Shown here one piece after another: positions 8,109 to 16,469 of a stretch of DNA of 48,954 nucleotides. Position 1 is the first letter of the stretch. Each line of letters opens with the position of its first letter. The translations under genes were made by a program, and so were the position numbers. The stretch lies in assembly GCA_002706885.1 (NCBI GenBank), contig PAKY01000010.1:1-48954 (forward strand), given 5' to 3'. The stretch comes from Phycisphaerae bacterium (GTDB lineage: Bacteria > Planctomycetota > Phycisphaerae > Phycisphaerales > UBA1924). The notes below the pieces were generated by a model that was not told the origin of the DNA, did not search any database, and saw only the letters and a list, made by a program, of their open reading frames with translations.

Positions 8109-9403
8109 CGCAATGACTTCAGCCGTTCCTTGATCAGGTCCAGCCCAAGATTCCCACACGCGCCGAGCGACACACGCGCTTGCAAGCTCGCCTCGGCGTC
8201 AGACGCATCGATATCGCCCCTTGCGAGTTCGTCGGCCGTTTGCCGATACGCATCGCGAAACGGCATGCCTGCGGACGACAACTCAACCGCACGGTCTGTG
8301 GCGAACATCGACGGATCGATCGACCTTCGCATGCTTTCCTCATCCAACGTCATCGTCGCAATGAGCCGAGGGACGTGCGCCAGGGCTTCGAGCGTGACTT
8401 TCGCCGCGCGGATAAGCGCGGGCTTGGTGACCTGCAAATCGCGGTGGTAGCCCGATGGAAGAGACATTGCCTGCTGAATCTCGCTCATCGCGCCACCGAC
8501 AACCGCTGTCGACGCTCGCAACAACTCCGCCATATCCGGGTTCGACTTGTTCGGCATGATTGAGGAGCCGGTCACAAAGCCGGGGCCGAGTCTGAGAAAC
8601 CCAAACTCCTCGCTGCTGAACAGTGACAGGTCCCACGCCAGCCGCCGGACCTCCTGCATCGCCTGCCAGAGCGTCGCGATGACGTGATGCTCGATGCGAC
8701 CACGGGCGGCCTGCACGGCCATCGGATTGAGGTGCACGCGATCGAAGCCGAGTTCGGAAGCGACCGCTTCTCGCGCCAACGGCAGGGTCACGCCGTACCC
8801 CGCGGCTGTGCCAAGCGGACAGGTGTTGAGCCAGCCTCGGGTTGTCAAGCAGAGCTCGGACGCATCCGCAAACCCCTCAGCGAACGAACCCATCCACAGC
8901 CCGACGCTTGACGGAACGGCGCGCTGGAGATGGGTGTAGCCCGGCATGGGCGTGTTCTGGTGTTCCATTGTGAGCAGCAGGGCGGCATCGGCAGACGCGA
9001 GCAGGCGGTCGACCGTGGCATCAAGCGTTGCACGCATGTAGAGCCGCAGCGCGACGGCGACCTGGTCGTTCCGGGAGCGTCCGAGGTGCACCCGTTTTCC
9101 GACGTCCCCGAGTTGGTCAGTGAGAAACGCCTCGATGGCCGCGTGCCCATCTTCGTACCGCTCATCGAGGACGAACGAGCCGCTGGCGAATCGTTCAGCG
9201 AGATCCGCGAGCGAAGCGTCGAGCTGCGATGCATCGGCTTCTGAAAGCAGGTCGATCGCTCGGAGTCCGCGGACGTGTGCTCTCGTCGCGACGATGTCGT
9301 GCGGCAGGAGCTCGCGATCGAGAAGGACGTCGTCGCGGCTCATGAAGGCCATCGCGTCGGCGTCAACGCTCGCGCCCGTCTTGTCCCAGATCGGCGACGT
9401 CAA
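8093..9403 (-). CDS. argH: Argininosuccinate lyase
   Basis: A 436-residue lyase that splits argininosuccinate into arginine and fumarate, the last arginine step. The fumarase/ASL signature GSSIMPNKSNPDMAELLR is intact, as are the HLGRSRNDQVA and GYTHLQRAVPSS blocks. The start is a TTG at 9403 inside a TTGA overlap with the argC stop, so translation is probably coupled. It is the last gene of the arg operon, and its 3' end overlaps the convergent permease gene by 16 bp. Assignment is secure; the TTG start is inferred from the overlap and from homology beginning directly after it. Confidence 0.96.
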   Translation of the reverse strand: MTSPIWDKTGASVDADAMAFMSRDDVLLDRELLPHDIVATRAHVRGLRAIDLLSEADASQLDASLADLAERFASGSFVLDERYEDGHAAIEAFLTDQLGDVGKRVHLGRSRNDQVAVALRLYMRATLDATVDRLLASADAALLLTMEHQNTPMPGYTHLQRAVPSSVGLWMGSFAEGFADASELCLTTRGWLNTCPLGTAAGYGVTLPLAREAVASELGFDRVHLNPMAVQAARGRIEHHVIATLWQAMQEVRRLAWDLSLFSSEEFGFLRLGPGFVTGSSIMPNKSNPDMAELLRASTAVVGGAMSEIQQAMSLPSGYHRDLQVTKPALIRAAKVTLEALAHVPRLIATMTLDEESMRRSIDPSMFATDRAVELSSAGMPFRDAYRQTADELARGDIDASDAEASLQARVSLGACGNLGLDLIKERLKSLRQARK

Positions 9404-10425
9404 GGCGTCGCCTCGGCCATCGAGATCGCGTCGGGAAGCCCGGTGAGCTCCGTCAGACCGAACGCGAGGTTGATGTTCTGGACCGCCTGCGACGCCGCTC
9501 CCTTTCGCAGGTTGTCGAGTGCGCAGACCAGCGCGATTTCATCGGGGCGATCCGGATTCACAGCGATCCCGCCGACCACCGCGCCGTCCTTGCTCACGAC
9601 GTCCTGCACTCTCGGCGTGTCGGCGCCACTGAGCATGATCAACGGACAGTCGCGGTACGCGTTCTCCAGCCTTTCGGCGATCGCTTCGACCGAGGTGGCT
9701 GACTTGGCCCGCGCCTGCACGGTCAGGGTGATCCCGCGGAAGAACGGCGCCACGTGCGGGCTAAAGCGAACCGGTGTTCCGAGGTGGCGAGTGATCTCCC
9801 GCTCATGTGTGTGGTTGACGAGCTTGTACGGCAGCACGCCGTTTGCGAGGGCTTTGTGGTCGTTGCGGCTGGATCGCTTTTTCCCGGCGCCCGAGTATCC
9901 CGAAACCCCGAAGCAGTGGGGCGTGTCCGCGAGCATGTCGAGAATCGGTCGAACCGCGAGCTGCGCGGCCGTTGCATAACAGCCGGGGTTGCTGATGCGG
10001 GGCGCGCCTGCGATCGCGTGTCGGTTGTGCTCCGCGAGGCCATAGACCCAGGAGTCGTCAAAGCGGTGGTCGGCGCTGACATCCACGATCAGCCGTGGCG
10101 GCTTCGGAGCCGATTCGAGCTTCTCGACGTATGGCTTCGCGGCCCCGTCTGGCAACGCCAGCACGACGACGTCGACCGCGCGATCGGCGATTTCGTCGTC
10201 GGAGAGCGCCTCGAACTTCAGACCGCCCGCCGACGCTTTCGCGTGGTCGGCGATCGGATCACCATCAGCGGCACGGGATACCGCGTACTCCAGGCGGAGC
10301 AGCGGGTGCGAACAGATGATCTCAAGCAACTCGACGCCGACGTATCCTCTTGCGCCGACAACGCCGACCGTCAGGGTTTCAAGGCTTTCGACCGCTGCGG
10401 CGGCTCGATCGGTCTCAGTGCGCAT
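9400..10425 (-). CDS. argC: N-acetyl-gamma-glutamyl-phosphate reductase
   Basis: A 341-residue NADPH-dependent reductase that turns N-acetylglutamyl phosphate into the semialdehyde. The dinucleotide loop VGVVGARGYVG (residues 20-30) and the catalytic Cys149 in ISNPGCYATAAQLA are present, with the substrate segment SGYSGAGKK after it. GGAGGTGA precedes ATG 10425. The gene overlaps the argB stop by 11 bp and the argH start by 4 bp. No argD (acetylornithine aminotransferase) is in the window; the pathway needs one elsewhere. Confidence 0.96.
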   Translation of the reverse strand: MRTETDRAAAAVESLETLTVGVVGARGYVGVELLEIICSHPLLRLEYAVSRAADGDPIADHAKASAGGLKFEALSDDEIADRAVDVVVLALPDGAAKPYVEKLESAPKPPRLIVDVSADHRFDDSWVYGLAEHNRHAIAGAPRISNPGCYATAAQLAVRPILDMLADTPHCFGVSGYSGAGKKRSSRNDHKALANGVLPYKLVNHTHEREITRHLGTPVRFSPHVAPFFRGITLTVQARAKSATSVEAIAERLENAYRDCPLIMLSGADTPRVQDVVSKDGAVVGGIAVNPDRPDEIALVCALDNLRKGAASQAVQNINLAFGLTELTGLPDAISMAEATP

Positions 10426-11737
10426 GACTCACCTCCTGCCGAGGGGCGAAAACCGATTTGAATGACAACGCGTCCGCGATGCATGCGTCGATCTCGGCTC
10501 GGCCGTCGATCCCGTACCAGAACACCAACCAGTCGGCGGTGCGGTGCATGCCGTCCGACCGTGGAAGGTACCACTTGTTCGCCGCATTGTCCGTCCGGCT
10601 CCGCCAGTAGAGCGTCGGGTGATCTCTGCGGATCCGGTTCCAGAGCGTCGCGCCGAGCCCGATGCCCTGGGCTCGCTCGCTGATTCCAAGCTTGTCGAGA
10701 TATGAGCCGCACGGACGGGGGCGGATGATCGCGATCGCCGTGTAGTCTCCACCGACGTAGATCGTCGCGTCGTCAACGCTGTCGAGGTACGCGGGGTCGA
10801 GCGTTCGCCCGAAGCTCTGTTCCAGAAGATCGGTGATTCGACGCTTGTCCAGTTCGTTCGCTCCCTGAAACGCTCGGATGGGCGCGCCGCGGCGGACGAG
10901 CGTGCCGCTTCCCTTGTGCGTGAAGAGCTCCCGGGCAAGCTTTTCGGGGGTCGTGATCGATACCGAAGCATGCTCGCCGAGTGCTCGGAGCAGTTCATCG
11001 ATCTCGATGAGCTTCCTCGACATCCCACCCGACACCACGCCGCTCCGCATCATGTCATCGAGGTCTTCCGCGGTGTCGATCGCCGGAAGAATCCTCCCCT
11101 TTGCGTCGAGAATGCCGCCGGTGGGAGTGAGGTAGATGACCTTCCTCGCCCGCAACGACTCCGCAACGGCCCGTGCCGCCGTATCGGCGTTGATGTTCAG
11201 CATCTGACCGTCCGCGGATGTCGCGAGCGGTGAGAGAATCGGAATCTGGTCCCGCTCGGCCGCTCTTTGAATCGGCTCCATGTTGACCCGGGTCACTTCG
11301 CCCACATGGCCGAGCTCCCGGCGATCGGTCGGCGCCGCCTCGAAGATCCCGGTGGGCAGCGGCCTCGCACGGGCGCCACGGGCGTCGATCGCGTCCGCGA
11401 GCGTCGCGCCCGCCCTCTCGAAAACGCACTGCGCCGCTGCGAGAGTCTCTCCCGTCGTGACACGAAGTCCGTCCACAAACTCAGACGTGACGCCGCTCGC
11501 CTCGAGCTCGGCGGTCAACTGAGGTCCACCCCCATGAATCACCACCGGGCACAATCCCACCTGGTGGAGGAACACGAGCGCCGAACTCAGTTCATCGAGA
11601 TCATCGACGATCAGCCCGCCACCGACCTTGATGACCGCGAAGTTGCGTTCGCCCTCCGTGTACTCACGGAGGTAGCGATCGACCTCGGCCTTCCCGCCGA
11701 GATTGTGAAGCAGGTTGATGACCAGGTCACGACGCAT
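10415..11737 (-). CDS. argB: Bifunctional N-acetylglutamate kinase / N-acetylglutamate synthase (NAGS-K type)
   Basis: A 440-residue fusion. Residues about 1-285 are an amino-acid kinase: VIKVGGGLIVDD phosphate loop, VIHGGGPQL, and GGMSRKLIEI near the nucleotide site. Residues about 290-440 are a GNAT acetyltransferase of the NAT/DUF619 type, with LYWRSRTDNAANKWYLPRSDG and VFWYGIDG, the same block seen in vertebrate NAGS and in the Xanthomonas/Maricaulis NAGS-K. It should therefore make acetylglutamate and phosphorylate it, so no separate argA or argJ is required. ATG 11737 gives a start (MRRDLVINLLHNLGGKAEVD) that matches NAGS-K proteins; the longer open frame upstream lies inside argE'. Known NAGS-K enzymes are inhibited by arginine; that this one is too is inferred. 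Confidence 0.93.
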   Translation of the reverse strand: MRRDLVINLLHNLGGKAEVDRYLREYTEGERNFAVIKVGGGLIVDDLDELSSALVFLHQVGLCPVVIHGGGPQLTAELEASGVTSEFVDGLRVTTGETLAAAQCVFERAGATLADAIDARGARARPLPTGIFEAAPTDRRELGHVGEVTRVNMEPIQRAAERDQIPILSPLATSADGQMLNINADTAARAVAESLRARKVIYLTPTGGILDAKGRILPAIDTAEDLDDMMRSGVVSGGMSRKLIEIDELLRALGEHASVSITTPEKLARELFTHKGSGTLVRRGAPIRAFQGANELDKRRITDLLEQSFGRTLDPAYLDSVDDATIYVGGDYTAIAIIRPRPCGSYLDKLGISERAQGIGLGATLWNRIRRDHPTLYWRSRTDNAANKWYLPRSDGMHRTADWLVFWYGIDGRAEIDACIADALSFKSVFAPRQEVSHAH

Positions 11738-12836
11738 TCGACGCCCCCTGCCCCGCGGGCGACCCGGCGCCGGCCTCGATGATCGAGCGGTACACGCCGG
11801 CACAGAGCGCCAACTGATCGACCTCCACGAACTCATCCGCCGCGTGCGCCTGAGCGATGTCACCCGGTCCGATGACCACCGTGGGCATCCCGGCCGAAGC
11901 GAATAGCGCGGCCTCGGTCCAGAAATCGACGTCAGGCGCCCGTTCCAAACCCCACGCCTCGATCGCAGCCAGAGAGTCGTCCGTGGCCGTGAGCGGGGGG
12001 GCCAGAAAACGATCCGTCCACTCGGCGGATCCGTCGGACGGCAGTGCGTTGCGGAGTCCGACGACCGCCGCCTCGGTATCCGCGGCCGCTCTCGGGCCGG
12101 GCGATGGACGGAAGCCGAAGCGAACGTACGCCGACGATGCGATCACGTTGGACGCCGTCCCGCCCGCAATGACGCCGATATTGAATCGTGCCTCGTGCAG
12201 CGGGCCTCCCGGCTCGGCGAGCGTCAACGCCTGATCACCCCATCGAATCGCCTTGTGGAGCGCACTCCGCTCCGAGGCGCTCGACGCAGATGTGTGCCCC
12301 GCGCTCCCGGAAAAGGTCAGTTCGAACGAGGTGAACCCGCGGTGCTGCGTCACAGGCGCTGCACTGGTCGGCTCGGCGACGACCACGACCGCTGGCGCCA
12401 TCTGGCGTTTCCGGACAAAGTGTTCGATGCAGCGTCCCTTGCCGGCTTCTTCGTCTGTGGTGAACAGGACGGCGATCGGGTCATCGGTTGCCTCAACCGC
12501 GGCGAGCATGCACGCGGCGGCGCCCTTGATGTCGCAGGCGCCGAGCCCGTACGCCTTACCACTGTCGATCGCAAGCTCAAAGGGCTCTCGGAGCCACTTC
12601 GGGTCGGGCTTCACTGTGTCGAGGTGACAATTGAACAGCGTCTCGGGATCGCCACGCGTCCCAAAGACGTTCACGCAGCCGCCGCCGATGTCCTCGACCT
12701 TCACCTCGAGTCCAGCCAACACCAGGGCCTCGGCGACGTAGGCGACGATCGGACAATCGCGACGGATCGTCGCCGGCGGTTCCGACGAATCGAAACCCAC
12801 GAGCGCTTCGAGGTGTTCGAGCACGCGATCAATCAC
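11727..12836 (-). CDS. argE': N-acetyl-L-citrulline deacetylase (M20 family, ArgE')
   Basis: A 369-residue M20 metallohydrolase. Metal ligands and catalytic residues are visible: H71 and D73 (CHLDTV), D102 (GACDIKGAAA), E129/E130 (TTDEEAG), E155 (VAEPT), and a late His in GPGDIAQAHAADEFV. Overall it resembles the Xanthomonas acetylcitrulline deacetylase more than classical ArgE or DapE, including the LGxCDIKGAA and VDFWTEAxLF blocks. Its place between argG and argB/A beside an acetylornithine carbamoyltransferase supports acetylcitrulline as substrate. The GTG start at 12836 overlaps the argG stop (GTGA). Confidence 0.86.
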   Translation of the reverse strand: MIDRVLEHLEALVGFDSSEPPATIRRDCPIVAYVAEALVLAGLEVKVEDIGGGCVNVFGTRGDPETLFNCHLDTVKPDPKWLREPFELAIDSGKAYGLGACDIKGAAACMLAAVEATDDPIAVLFTTDEEAGKGRCIEHFVRKRQMAPAVVVVAEPTSAAPVTQHRGFTSFELTFSGSAGHTSASSASERSALHKAIRWGDQALTLAEPGGPLHEARFNIGVIAGGTASNVIASSAYVRFGFRPSPGPRAAADTEAAVVGLRNALPSDGSAEWTDRFLAPPLTATDDSLAAIEAWGLERAPDVDFWTEAALFASAGMPTVVIGPGDIAQAHAADEFVEVDQLALCAGVYRSIIEAGAGSPAGQGASNAS

Positions 12837-14053
12837 GCCCTATCTCCCGACACGGCCGCCCAGCGCTTCTTCGCGGCGAGCGCCGACGCGTTGCCGGCGA
12901 TCCGGATGAAACCCTCGGCGTCCTTGGCCGACCAGCTCGCCTTCTGGGCGTAGACGGCGCCGTCGTCCATCAGGGCATTTGACGTATCGACCGCCACCGC
13001 GAGGCACGACCCGCCGGTCGTTTCAACCGTCACTGTGCCGGTCACTCCACGTTGTGTCGACCGGAGCAACGCCTCGAGATCGTCACGAAGCGGCTCGAAA
13101 AAGAGCCCGCCGAACACCAGGTCCGTCCACTCCGTTGCGACGAGTGGTTTGAAGGCGTTTTGACGCTTTGACAGCGTCAGTTCCTCCAGCGCCTTGTGCG
13201 CGGTCAACAGCACGTCGATACCCGGGCACTCGAAGACGATGCGTCCCTTGAGCCCGACGATTGTGTCGCCGGTATAGATGCCGCGTCCAACGCCATAGGC
13301 GCCGAACGCGTCGTTCAGTTCGTTCAGGATGCCGACACCCGAGGCCGCCGAACCATTGACACCGACCGGAACGCCCTGATCGAAGGCGATCGAGACGCGG
13401 AGCGAGTCTTCGGGCCACTCCGCTCTCGGTCTGGTCAGCTTGTGGCTCGCGACATCGGGCGCCCTCAGTTCGTCGATTTCGGATCCGGAGATCGTGACGC
13501 CGAGCACGTTCTCGTTGATCGTGTAGCGCTTCGCTTCCGCCGCGACATCGAACCCGCGCCTCGCGAGGTCGTCCATCTCATACTGACGCGGCTTGTCGGT
13601 GACGCCCTGGATGTCGCGGATCGGAGCGAGGATCGGGAGACCACTCAGCGACCGCAGCGACTGGTCGAAGCGGAACTGGTCGTTCCCCATCGCCGTGCAA
13701 CCGTGCGCCACGGCGTCCGCCCCGATCTCATGGGCCAGGCGAGCCATCTCCATCGTGATGACATACCGATCCGAGCAGAGCAACGGGTAACGGTCCTGAT
13801 AGCGAGCGCCGCCCATCACGAATGGAACGACGAACGTCTCCCAGAGCGCGGGCCCCGCATCGACGGCGGTGTGCCCAGCGGCGCCGAGCTCGTTCGCGCG
13901 TGCCTCGATCGCTTTCGCTTCGTTCTCATCCGCGCCACCCGTGTTCACATATAGGGTGTGAACCTCGTACCCCTTCTCGATCAGATACGGCACGCAGAAC
14001 GAGGTGTCGAGTCCCCCGCTGAACGCCAACACGACCTTCGGCTTGTCCGCCAT
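12833..14053 (-). CDS. argG: Argininosuccinate synthase
   Basis: A 406-residue ATP pyrophosphatase that joins citrulline and aspartate. The PP-loop AFSGGLDTSFC lies at the N-terminus, and AHGCTAMGNDQFRFD and NAFKPLVATEWTDLVF follow. It is of the argF'-linked type rather than a close match to E. coli ArgG, judged from the divergent C-terminal third. ATG 14053 lies 20 bp after argF'; the gene overlaps argE' by 4 bp. Confidence 0.95.
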   Translation of the reverse strand: MADKPKVVLAFSGGLDTSFCVPYLIEKGYEVHTLYVNTGGADENEAKAIEARANELGAAGHTAVDAGPALWETFVVPFVMGGARYQDRYPLLCSDRYVITMEMARLAHEIGADAVAHGCTAMGNDQFRFDQSLRSLSGLPILAPIRDIQGVTDKPRQYEMDDLARRGFDVAAEAKRYTINENVLGVTISGSEIDELRAPDVASHKLTRPRAEWPEDSLRVSIAFDQGVPVGVNGSAASGVGILNELNDAFGAYGVGRGIYTGDTIVGLKGRIVFECPGIDVLLTAHKALEELTLSKRQNAFKPLVATEWTDLVFGGLFFEPLRDDLEALLRSTQRGVTGTVTVETTGGSCLAVAVDTSNALMDDGAVYAQKASWSAKDAEGFIRIAGNASALAAKKRWAAVSGDRA

Positions 14054-14073
14054 CTCGAATCCTCCAGATCCCG

Positions 14074-15084
14074 TCAGCCGTTGGCGCCAACCAGGGCCGC
14101 CATCAGCGCCTTCTGCACGTGCAATCGGTTCTCCGCCTCTTCGATGATGAGCGAGTTCGGCCCGTCCATCACCGCGTCGGTCGCCTTGATGTTCCGCCGA
14201 GCGGGCAGGCAGTGCGAGAAGACGCCGTTGTTGGTCATCGACATCTTCCGCTCATCGACGATGAAATGCCTGTTCGCATCCCGTATCGGCTTCTCTTCTT
14301 CCCAGTTCCCGAAGAAGGGGAGGGCTCCCCAGCTCTTGGCGTAGACCACGTCCGCCCCGCCGTAAGCGGCGTCGATGTCGTGGCTCATGGTGAAAGAGCC
14401 CCCGGCCGCCTCCGCGTTCTTCGCCGCGTGGTCCATGTACCGCTCGTCCAACGCGTACCGCTCGTCCGGACAGAGAAGCGTCACGTCCATGCCGGCGCGC
14501 GTCGCGATCAGCGCCGCCGAGTTCGCCACGGCGGTGTTGAGCGGCCGTGGGTGATATGTCCACGTGAGCACGTACTTCTTCCCACGCAGATCGTCGGTTC
14601 CGAACCGCTCTCGCAACGCGAGAACGTGCGCAAGCTCCTGGCAGGGATGGGTGATCGTCTCCATGTTGATCACCGGAACGGTCGCGTGCTGGGCAAACGC
14701 CCGTATGACGCGGTCTTCTCGATCGACCGACCAGTCCTTGAATTTCGGGAAGCACCGCACGCCGATCAGGTCGCAGTATCGCGAGAGCACGCGAGCCGCT
14801 TCGCTCACGTGCTCCTCGGCAGACCCGTCCATGACCTCTCCCGGACCGAACGCCATCTCCCACGCCCCGGCGCCGGGTTCGAGCACGACGGCATGTCCGC
14901 CCATCTGCCACGCGCCGATCTCGAACGAGGTCCGGGTCCGGAGCGACGGGTTGAAGAAGACCAGCGCGACAGACTTGCCCTTCAGAAGCGGCTGAACGGG
15001 ATCGCGCTTGAGCGACGACGCGTGCGTCAGCAGCGCCGAGAGGTCGTCGTACGACCAGTCCTGGGTCGTGATGAAGTGCTTCAC
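14074..15084 (-). CDS. argF': N-acetyl-L-ornithine carbamoyltransferase (AOTCase)
   Basis: A 336-residue transcarbamylase that makes N-acetylcitrulline rather than citrulline. The carbamoyl-phosphate motif SLRTRTSF and HPCQ are present. E90 in SAEEH stands where X. campestris AOTCase has Glu92, the residue that separates it from the succinylornithine enzyme (Pro), and K300 in RRNIKATDAVMD matches the carboxylated Lys302. Long blocks (INMETITHPCQELAH; YVLTWTYHP) are diagnostic of this family. I chose the GTG at 15084, which overlaps the argR stop (GTGA), because the product then begins like known AOTCases; a longer frame to 15183 runs inside argR. Confidence 0.94.
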   Translation of the reverse strand: MKHFITTQDWSYDDLSALLTHASSLKRDPVQPLLKGKSVALVFFNPSLRTRTSFEIGAWQMGGHAVVLEPGAGAWEMAFGPGEVMDGSAEEHVSEAARVLSRYCDLIGVRCFPKFKDWSVDREDRVIRAFAQHATVPVINMETITHPCQELAHVLALRERFGTDDLRGKKYVLTWTYHPRPLNTAVANSAALIATRAGMDVTLLCPDERYALDERYMDHAAKNAEAAGGSFTMSHDIDAAYGGADVVYAKSWGALPFFGNWEEEKPIRDANRHFIVDERKMSMTNNGVFSHCLPARRNIKATDAVMDGPNSLIIEEAENRLHVQKALMAALVGANG

Positions 15085-15530
15085 TGTCCGCCTTCCATGT
15101 GCCGACGAAGATACTTCGCGAGCGTCGTTGCCGCCTTGAGAGATGGGGTCGCGATCAGAATCGCGTCGTCGCCCGCCACGCACCCAACCATACCGCTCGG
15201 CGGCGACGCGTCGAGTTCTGCTGCGACCACACCCGCATGGCCCGGGGCCGTCCGCACAACCACGAGCGTCGCGGCCTGCTCGACCGTCAACGCGTGTTCG
15301 TTCAGGACCGATTCGACGCCGGCTTGGCCGACCGGCATTGCGCCGTGGTCGGGGAGCCGATACCCGCCCGGACCCCGCACCGCCCCGATCGCGGCGAGGT
15401 CACGCGACACGGTGGCCTGCGTCACACCCTCTCCCGCTTCCTCGAGCGCCCGCGCGAGCTGATCCTGCGTCGCCACGGAACGATCGCGGAGCATCCGATT
15501 CAGTAGGGCATGACGGCGGGCGCGAGCCAT
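15081..15530 (-). CDS. argR: Arginine repressor
   Basis: A 149-residue ArgR: an N-terminal winged helix (RRHALLNRMLRDRSVATQDQ, then GVTQATVSRDLAAIGAV) and a C-terminal hexamerisation/arginine domain that includes GCVAGDDAILIATPS (the GTIAGDDT-type loop, with its adjacent acidic pair). It is first in the arg operon, so it should regulate itself and the pathway. ATG 15530 has no Shine-Dalgarno and lies 5 nt after a TATAAT; ARG-box-like sites cover the promoter. The stop overlaps the argF' GTG. Confidence 0.94.
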   Translation of the reverse strand: MARARRHALLNRMLRDRSVATQDQLARALEEAGEGVTQATVSRDLAAIGAVRGPGGYRLPDHGAMPVGQAGVESVLNEHALTVEQAATLVVVRTAPGHAGVVAAELDASPPSGMVGCVAGDDAILIATPSLKAATTLAKYLRRHMEGGQ

Positions 15531-15564
15531 GCATGATTATACACATCGTGCATAAAAATGTCAT
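15528..15564 (-). promoter_or_regulatory. arg operon promoter with two ARG-box-like operators
   Basis: On the minus strand a -35 ATGACA (15559-15564) and -10 TATAAT (15536-15541) are 17 nt apart; predicted +1 is at 15529-15530, on the argR ATG. Read on the plus strand, TGCATGATTATACA (15530-15543) matches 11 of 14 core positions of the E. coli ARG box, and TGCATAAAAATGTC (15549-15562) matches about 10. The boxes are 19 bp apart centre to centre and cover both promoter elements, as expected for repression by ArgR. Confidence 0.72.
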
Positions 15565-15599
15565 CCCCGATCCGACGGTGATCGCCTCCATCGCTCCGA

Positions 15600-15605
15600 T
15601 ATGCT
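15600..15605 (+). promoter_or_regulatory. Candidate -10 element before the isomerase operon
   Basis: TATGCT lies 6 nt before ATG 15612, so +1 would be the start codon. There is no Shine-Dalgarno and no good -35; support comes mainly from the same pattern at other genes here. Confidence 0.3.
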
Positions 15606-15611
15606 GCCCCG

Positions 15612-16469
15612 ATGCCCTTCGACCCCGGCGCCCCCGCATCCTCAACGCTCGCCGTCTGTTCCTGGTCGCTCGCGCCCGACGGGCCACAGTCGCTCGCCAG
15701 AACCGTCTCCGGGCAGCTCGGACTCGATCGACTTCAGCTAGCCCTCGATCCAATCCGAACCGGCGCCTGGCAACTCCTAGAGACCCGCTCGGCCCTTGAT
15801 GACGCGGGGGTCACGATCGTGAGCGGGATGATGGCGCCGCAGGATGAGGACTACAGCTCCATCGAGGCCATCCGCCGAACAGGTGGCTTCCGCCGGTCGG
15901 AGACGTGGAAAGCGAATCTCGACGCCGCGGAAGCCAACGCTAATCTTGCGGCGGATCTCGGTCTGACGCTGGTAACGATGCATGCCGGCGCCATCCCCTC
16001 CGACCCCGGACCAGATCGAAGCGAGATCCTCGATCGCCTCCGCTCGGTCGTCGACATCTTCGACGCCCGCGGCGTCCGAGTTGCCTTCGAAACGGGGCAG
16101 GAGCGAGCCGCGGACATGCGCAGCGCCCTCGATGACCTCGACCGACCGTCGGCCGGCATCAACTTCGACCCCGCCAACGTGCTCCTCTACGGCGCCGGGG
16201 ATCCCATCGACGCTCTTCTGGCACTCCTCCCACGCGTCGTGCAGTGTCACCTGAAGGACGCCACCCCCTCGAGCGAGCCAGACGAGTGGGGGACTGAAGT
16301 CCCGGTCGGCCAGGGCGCCGTCGACTGGCCGGCGTTCCTCAAAATCGTCTCGTCCGCTCCCCGCCCGCTCGATCTCGTGATCGAACGTGAAGCCGGCCCG
16401 AGCCGCGTCGAAGACGTGCGTGCCGCCATTGGCTACATCGAAACGCTCCGAGCCGAGCCCGAGGCGTGA
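15612..16469 (+). CDS. Sugar phosphate isomerase/epimerase-like TIM barrel
   Basis: A 285-residue xylose-isomerase-like TIM barrel (AP endonuclease family 2 fold). Likely metal ligands are seen at barrel strand ends: Glu in VAFETGQE, Asp in INFDPANV, His in QCHLKDAT and Glu in LVIEREAG. No signal peptide, so cytoplasmic. It is first of three overlapping genes; its TGA overlaps the GTG of a Gfo/Idh/MocA gene. Such pairs epimerise or isomerise keto-sugars made by the dehydrogenase; the substrate is unknown. It is divergent from argR across 81 bp. Confidence 0.85.
   Translation: MPFDPGAPASSTLAVCSWSLAPDGPQSLARTVSGQLGLDRLQLALDPIRTGAWQLLETRSALDDAGVTIVSGMMAPQDEDYSSIEAIRRTGGFRRSETWKANLDAAEANANLAADLGLTLVTMHAGAIPSDPGPDRSEILDRLRSVVDIFDARGVRVAFETGQERAADMRSALDDLDRPSAGINFDPANVLLYGAGDPIDALLALLPRVVQCHLKDATPSSEPDEWGTEVPVGQGAVDWPAFLKIVSSAPRPLDLVIEREAGPSRVEDVRAAIGYIETLRAEPEA

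Noticed and set aside
15085-15183. Longer N-terminus of argF' reaching into argR
   Set aside because: AOTCases begin with the KHFxxTQDW block directly after GTG 15084.
14119-15462. Plus-strand open frame opposite argF' and argR
   Set aside because: No motif and Arg/His-rich, antisense to two identified genes.
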